Origin: Oscillospiraceae bacterium
Lineage (GTDB): Bacteria > Bacillota > Clostridia > Oscillospirales > Acutalibacteraceae
Length of the DNA: 64,000 bases
Assembly (NCBI GenBank): GCA_003538135.1
Contig: DPOR01000006.1
Span: 55,249 to 119,248 of the forward strand
Direction: 5' to 3'
Made by a program: the position numbers and the translations under genes
Notes under the pieces: generated by a model
The model's database searches: none
What the model saw: the letters and a program-made list of their open reading frames with translations, nothing else
Told to the model about the DNA's origin: nothing
Shown here: positions 60,498-64,000 of the stretch, piece after piece
Numbering within the stretch: position 1 is the stretch's first letter
How the letters are laid out: every line of letters begins with the position of its first letter

Positions 60498-60701
60498 ATG
60501 GAATTCATCACAACGCTCATTCACCAAATAGTCGAGCTTTTTGCGAAGCTTCAGGCGGGCGGCCAGGAAGCGGCAGAGCTTTTTCAGGCTTTTCTGAAGT
60601 TTGTCGGCGACATTCTCAGATTCCTCGAAGAGCACGGTTTGAGCAAACAGATAGTTGACGCCGTTTTTCAACTCATCCTCAAGATTTTCGGAGCTGCTTA
60701 A
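60498..60701 (+). CDS. 67-aa amphipathic microprotein
   Basis: A 67-aa protein made almost wholly of amphipathic helices: FITTLIHQIVELFAKL, AAELFQAFLKFVGDILRFLEE and KQIVDAVFQLILKIFGAA. It has no signal peptide, no cysteine and a glycine-rich hinge (QAGGQ). GGAGG lies 8 bp before the ATG. Its C-terminus resembles that of the 38-aa peptide (IVxAxFxxIL-x-x-F). It has its own promoter and terminator. Known families that look like this include holin-like and leaderless bacteriocin-like peptides; I cannot choose between them. Confidence 0.68.
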   Translation: MEFITTLIHQIVELFAKLQAGGQEAAELFQAFLKFVGDILRFLEEHGLSKQIVDAVFQLILKIFGAA

Positions 60702-60714
60702 AGAAAACAGAAAC

Positions 60715-60745
60715 CTGTCGTATCATTCGGTGCGGCAGATTTTTA
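60715..60745 (+). terminator. Intrinsic terminator of the 67-aa microprotein gene
   Basis: CTGTCG / CGGCAG with a 12-nt loop, followed by ATTTTTATT. Confidence 0.6.
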
Positions 60746-60774
60746 TTGCCTTTAATGACGTCTTGTGTTAATAT
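60746..60774 (+). promoter_or_regulatory. Promoter of the alpha-galactosidase gene
   Basis: TTGCCT, 17-bp spacer, TAATAT with an extended TGT element, 34 bp upstream of the ATG. Confidence 0.6.
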
Positions 60775-60808
60775 AAATTGAAAAATAAATTCACCGAGGA
60801 GTGATCAA

Positions 60809-61933
60809 ATGCTTTCAAAGACTCCGCCCATGGGTTTCAACACTTGGAACACATTCGGCGAAAACATCAACGAGCAGATAATCAAGGAGACCGCCGACAA
60901 GATGGTTGAGCTCGGCCTGCGCGACTGCGGGTATGAGTACCTCGTCATCGACGACTGCTGGAGCAAGCGCGAGCGCGACCCGCAGACGGGAAAAATCGTC
61001 CCGGACGAGGAGAAGTTTCCCAACGGAATGAAGGCTGTCAGCGATTATGTCCACAGCAAGGGGCTCAAGTTCGGTATGTATTCCTGCGCCGGAACGCGCA
61101 CCTGCGCAGACTATCCGGGCAGCTTCGACCACGAATATCTCGACGCGGAGACCTTTGCCGAGTACGGCGTTGACTTTCTGAAATACGACTTCTGCTACAA
61201 GCCCGACAGCGCAAACGGTCCCCTGCTCTACAGAAAAATGGGTATGGCGCTCAAGGCCTGCGGACGCGAGATACTTTTCTCCGCCTGCAACTGGGGCAAC
61301 GACGAGGTCAGCCGCTGGATTCGCTCGGCGGGCGCGCATATGTACCGCTCGACCGGCGACATAAACGACAGCTTCCGCTCGTTCGCCGATATCGCATTGA
61401 GCCAGGTGGATAACCTTGCATATTCGGCTCCCGGCTGCTTCAACGATATTGATATGCTCACCGTGGGAATGTACGGCAAAGGAAATGTCGGCTCTGTAGG
61501 CTGCACGGACATCGACTACAAGACGCAGTTTGCGCTCTGGTGTATGTTCTCGTCCCCGCTGATGCTCGGCGGCGACCTGAGAAAGCTTAACGATTTCTGC
61601 CTTGACCTCATTAAAAACGAGCGTCTTATCAGAATAAATCAGGACGAGGAGTCCCGCCCGGCTTTTGTCGCAACGGAGAGCTGGAACGACAAGATTGCCT
61701 TCGCCAAGCTCCTCTCCAACGATGAGATTGCCCTTCTTTTCGTCAACTTCAGCGAGAGCAAGTGCGGTGTGCCGCTCTATTTCGAGAACTTGGGCATAAC
61801 TGCCGCCTCCGGCTACGGGCTTGAGATGACCGACGCGTTCACAGGCGAGTGCATCGGAGTCAAGAAGGAGTTCATGCAGATTCATCTCGAGGCGCATGAC
61901 TGCGCCTGCTACATCTGCAAGCTGAAGAAATGA
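60809..61933 (+). CDS. Alpha-galactosidase, glycoside hydrolase family 27
   Basis: A 374-aa GH27 enzyme. It starts KTPPMGFNTWNTF, typical of the family, then VIDDCW. The probable nucleophile is Asp127 in KYDFCY, and the acid/base is Asp215 in FNDIDML, matching the WNDPDML motif. CMFSSPLMLGGDLR and INQDEE follow as expected. It has no signal peptide, so it acts in the cytoplasm on imported alpha-galactosides such as melibiose or raffinose-type sugars; some GH27 members are isomaltodextranases or N-acetylgalactosaminidases. The last 4 bp overlap a zinc-ribbon microprotein gene. No sugar transporter is adjacent. Confidence 0.92.
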   Translation: MLSKTPPMGFNTWNTFGENINEQIIKETADKMVELGLRDCGYEYLVIDDCWSKRERDPQTGKIVPDEEKFPNGMKAVSDYVHSKGLKFGMYSCAGTRTCADYPGSFDHEYLDAETFAEYGVDFLKYDFCYKPDSANGPLLYRKMGMALKACGREILFSACNWGNDEVSRWIRSAGAHMYRSTGDINDSFRSFADIALSQVDNLAYSAPGCFNDIDMLTVGMYGKGNVGSVGCTDIDYKTQFALWCMFSSPLMLGGDLRKLNDFCLDLIKNERLIRINQDEESRPAFVATESWNDKIAFAKLLSNDEIALLFVNFSESKCGVPLYFENLGITAASGYGLEMTDAFTGECIGVKKEFMQIHLEAHDCACYICKLKK

Positions 61934-62121
61934 CCTACTGCATCAAATGCTCAAAGCCTCTGACTAATGACGACATCGGCTTTCACCGCAAGATGATAAA
62001 CCGCGGCGCTCGTGAGTGTATGTGCATAGAGTGCCTGTGCGAGCATTTCGGGCTGAGCGTCGAAAAGGCACACGAAATGATTGAGCGGTTCCGTCAGTCG
62101 GGCTGCACACTGTTTAAATAG
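61930..62121 (+). CDS. Small zinc-ribbon-like protein
   Basis: A 63-aa protein with CIKC near the N-terminus (4-7) and a second cysteine cluster CMCIECLC (about 30-37), followed by a short helical tail. This suggests one zinc site. Its ATG overlaps the alpha-galactosidase stop (ATGA), so the two are translationally coupled. Similar small zinc proteins of unknown role are frequent in Clostridia. A link to the glycosidase is not evident. Confidence 0.7.
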   Translation: MTYCIKCSKPLTNDDIGFHRKMINRGARECMCIECLCEHFGLSVEKAHEMIERFRQSGCTLFK

Positions 62122-62126
62122 AAGAG

Positions 62127-62166
62127 GATCCGCCGCTGTAAAATAACCGGCAGCGGATCTTTTTTT
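62127..62166 (+). terminator. Intrinsic terminator after the alpha-galactosidase operon
   Basis: GATCCGC / GCGGATC with extension around an AT-rich loop, followed by TTTTTTT. It lies between convergent genes and may also serve the CotH gene. Confidence 0.9.
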
Positions 62167-62170
62167 GCTG

Positions 62171-64000
62171 TTATTTCTGGAAGGGCTTGACTATATAATA
62201 GAGTATCAGCTCAACTGCGTCAACGAAGTTTGCGCCGAATTTGGTCAAGCTATCTTTAGCGCGCTCTGCACCCGAGCCGCCTGTCCAGTCGAGCGGATCG
62301 GAGATAAGGAGTATCTTAAACGTAGTCTGAGCTGTAACACCCGCATAGTCGCCCATGCCGGTGACAGTAACGGTAGCCGTACCCTTTTCAACGTTGTCGG
62401 AGAAAGCGACGGTGTAGTCAACACCCTCGGTCAGGGTTCTGTCGAGGCACTTGACGGAGACTTCCGGAGTTATCTCGGAGCCGGTACGCTTCTGCGACGG
62501 GATATGAGCTATCGTGAAGCCTTCGTTCTTGAGGGTGAGGGTTTCAGCAAGGAACGGAGTTCTTATGTTGATGAACTCGCGGATATACTCTATCTCTCCG
62601 TTATACTGATTGATTATTGCGGCAAGATCCGTTGTTCCATATGTATTCCAGCGTATTGCGTTCATTACCGCAGAGCTGCGAATGCTGTTTGCAAAATTGT
62701 CAAATGTGGAGGCCATAATCCTCTGCACAGCCGGAACGAAATTGCTCTTCATCTGTTCTTCGACGGACTCCGCGAATTCCGCGTGTCTGTAAGCAAGGGC
62801 AAAAACGTTGGGTGTAGCCTTAACGTCGTTGCTGCCCATGAGCGAATCATAGAACAGGTTTCTAATCTTTGCGTGGATATTCTTGGGATCGGTCAAATCC
62901 ACTCCGTCTCTCGCGCCGTGGGCATTGCCGAGACACTCGTCGAAATCCCAAATCGGGCCTGCTGCCAGCTTGCTGTCAAGATCCTTGTAGAAGAAGGCGC
63001 TCGACAGGCCGACATCCCAGTTGCTTGACCACTCCTGAATAAAATATGCTCTCGCAAAGGATGTTACGTCGATATAATCCGACATTTTTTTGCCGAGATC
63101 GTTATATCCGTCGCTGCTGTATAATGCGTCTTCGAACTCCTGCCAGTAGCGGCTGATATATTCAACCTGCGCCTGCGAAGCGTATTCGGGCGATTTTATA
63201 ACAACGCTCTGCGACTTTTTGGTTACAAATCCGCTTGCCTCGGCCTCATATCTCTCGCTGAAATCCAACTCAAGAAGATATCCGCCGGTGATATTTTCGG
63301 GATTGTTGGGAATATCATACCACTTCTGAGTATTCTCAAGATATCCGCTGAATCTTGTGCGGACGCCGAGAGGCGAGAAGGTTGACAGATCCACTCCGCC
63401 GTTCGCATCCTCTGTAGCTTCTTCCAAATCAAAGATGTCAACGCGGTTCTTGTTTATCTCGACTTTTTCGGTGATGAGATAAACGCCCTGATATTCGCCG
63501 TTAATATAGAGGTCTATACTTCTGCAATCCGGGCTCTCTTTCATGCCGATTTCACCGCCGAGGGTATAAACCAGCTGGTTTCTGAGAAGGCTGTTTTCGC
63601 CGTGGTTTGCAATCAGGCACCAGCTTTTTGCTTTTTCCATGCCGAAAAGCTTTGCTTTGGAGCCGAGCTTGATGTTGTAGGGCTTTTTCGGATAGCCCCA
63701 GGTTGAGTTGCCTCTGCCCTTCATTGAAGCGAGCTCTGCATCATAGTCAACCTTGCCATTTGAGTTAATGGCGAGCATGGTGCAGCCTTTTTCCTTGTGG
63801 GACTTGTCGGCGTGGATTCTATCGAGTCCGCCCTCTGGGGTGTTGATAAACATTGTCGGGAGCTTGCTCGAATTGAGGAACACTACCGTGTACTTCGCAT
63901 CGCCGACGGTAAGAACAAACTCGCCGCCGTTTGCGAACGCTCTTGTCTGTGCGCCGTTTTCGAGCTTGACTCCGTCACACATAACGTCGTCTGCCGCAGT
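62171..64000 (-). CDS. CotH kinase family protein (5' end outside window)
   Basis: The frame is open to the window edge at 64000 (609 codons visible), so the N-terminus lies outside; no signal peptide can be seen. The CotH domain occupies most of it: MKGRGNSTWGYPKKPYNIKL is the ATP-site region, SWCLIANHGENSLLRNQL and LYINGEYQGVYLITEKVEI follow, and GPIWDFDECLGN holds the likely metal-binding DFD. CotH proteins of spore coats are protein kinases; many gut Firmicutes have secreted, surface versions. After it comes an Ig-like repeat ending VTVTGMGDYAGVTAQTTFKI and a C-terminal amphipathic segment (FVDAVELILYYIVKPFQK). Function beyond the fold is uncertain. Confidence 0.87.
   Translation of the reverse strand, partial: TAADDVMCDGVKLENGAQTRAFANGGEFVLTVGDAKYTVVFLNSSKLPTMFINTPEGGLDRIHADKSHKEKGCTMLAINSNGKVDYDAELASMKGRGNSTWGYPKKPYNIKLGSKAKLFGMEKAKSWCLIANHGENSLLRNQLVYTLGGEIGMKESPDCRSIDLYINGEYQGVYLITEKVEINKNRVDIFDLEEATEDANGGVDLSTFSPLGVRTRFSGYLENTQKWYDIPNNPENITGGYLLELDFSERYEAEASGFVTKKSQSVVIKSPEYASQAQVEYISRYWQEFEDALYSSDGYNDLGKKMSDYIDVTSFARAYFIQEWSSNWDVGLSSAFFYKDLDSKLAAGPIWDFDECLGNAHGARDGVDLTDPKNIHAKIRNLFYDSLMGSNDVKATPNVFALAYRHAEFAESVEEQMKSNFVPAVQRIMASTFDNFANSIRSSAVMNAIRWNTYGTTDLAAIINQYNGEIEYIREFINIRTPFLAETLTLKNEGFTIAHIPSQKRTGSEITPEVSVKCLDRTLTEGVDYTVAFSDNVEKGTATVTVTGMGDYAGVTAQTTFKILLISDPLDWTGGSGAERAKDSLTKFGANFVDAVELILYYIVKPFQK

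Overview
The window looks like a chromosome fragment of a spore-forming, Gram-positive gut Firmicute, most likely an uncultured member of the Clostridia near Oscillospiraceae/Ruminococcaceae. The basis is gene content and order, not a search. It holds a clostridial dcw cluster with a SpoVD-type PBP, a ctsR-mcsA-mcsB-clpC operon with a CtsR box, a T-box ahead of thrS, AddAB, SpoIID, RNase Y next to YmdB, and strong GGAGG ribosome binding sites with frequent TTG starts. The MurE DNPR motif points to meso-diaminopimelate peptidoglycan. GC is moderately high in genes and low in the short intergenic regions. No rRNA, tRNA, CRISPR array, transposase or phage gene was seen.

Layout. 1-3.7 kb: the end of a repeat-bearing protein, a LysM-G5-M23 murein hydrolase and ribosomal protein L31. 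3.8-10.6 kb: addAB. 10.7-13.0 kb: a TIM-barrel isomerase and a CNNM/CBS membrane protein. 13.2-18.3 kb: a four-gene operon (beta-helix surface protein, 52-aa peptide, secreted amphipathic peptide, HPr-kinase-like protein) behind a long leader. 18.5-22.0 kb: AEC transporter, membrane protein and citrate synthase. 22-31.4 kb: SpoIID, a secreted protein, an FHA-FtsW-PBP operon, a lipoprotein-SDR pair, a zinc-ribbon membrane protein and a Dus enzyme. 31.6-44.5 kb: the dcw cluster on the minus strand (mraZ to ftsQ, then ftsZ under its own promoter). 44.7-52.8 kb: thrS with T-box, rny-ymdB-GNAT, two isomerases and a nucleotidyltransferase. 52.9-57.5 kb: the ctsR operon. 57.6-60.7 kb: several microproteins and two PlsC acyltransferases. 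60.8-64 kb: a GH27 alpha-galactosidase with a coupled zinc-ribbon microprotein, and a CotH-family protein cut by the right edge.

The core theme is cell wall synthesis, division and protein quality control. The least explained parts are the small proteins: the peptide/kinase-like operon at 13.2-17.8 kb, a single-pass membrane microprotein whose promoter carries LexA-like boxes (58.2-58.5 kb), a membrane-anchored Cys-rich microprotein (57.95 kb), and two amphipathic peptides with strong promoters (60.1 and 60.5 kb). A family of 3'-end intergenic repeats (GGGCTGYCGCRTTCGGCG-type) recurs at five places.

All coordinates include the stop codon. Start codons were chosen from visible Shine-Dalgarno sequences and often differ from the longest open frame.
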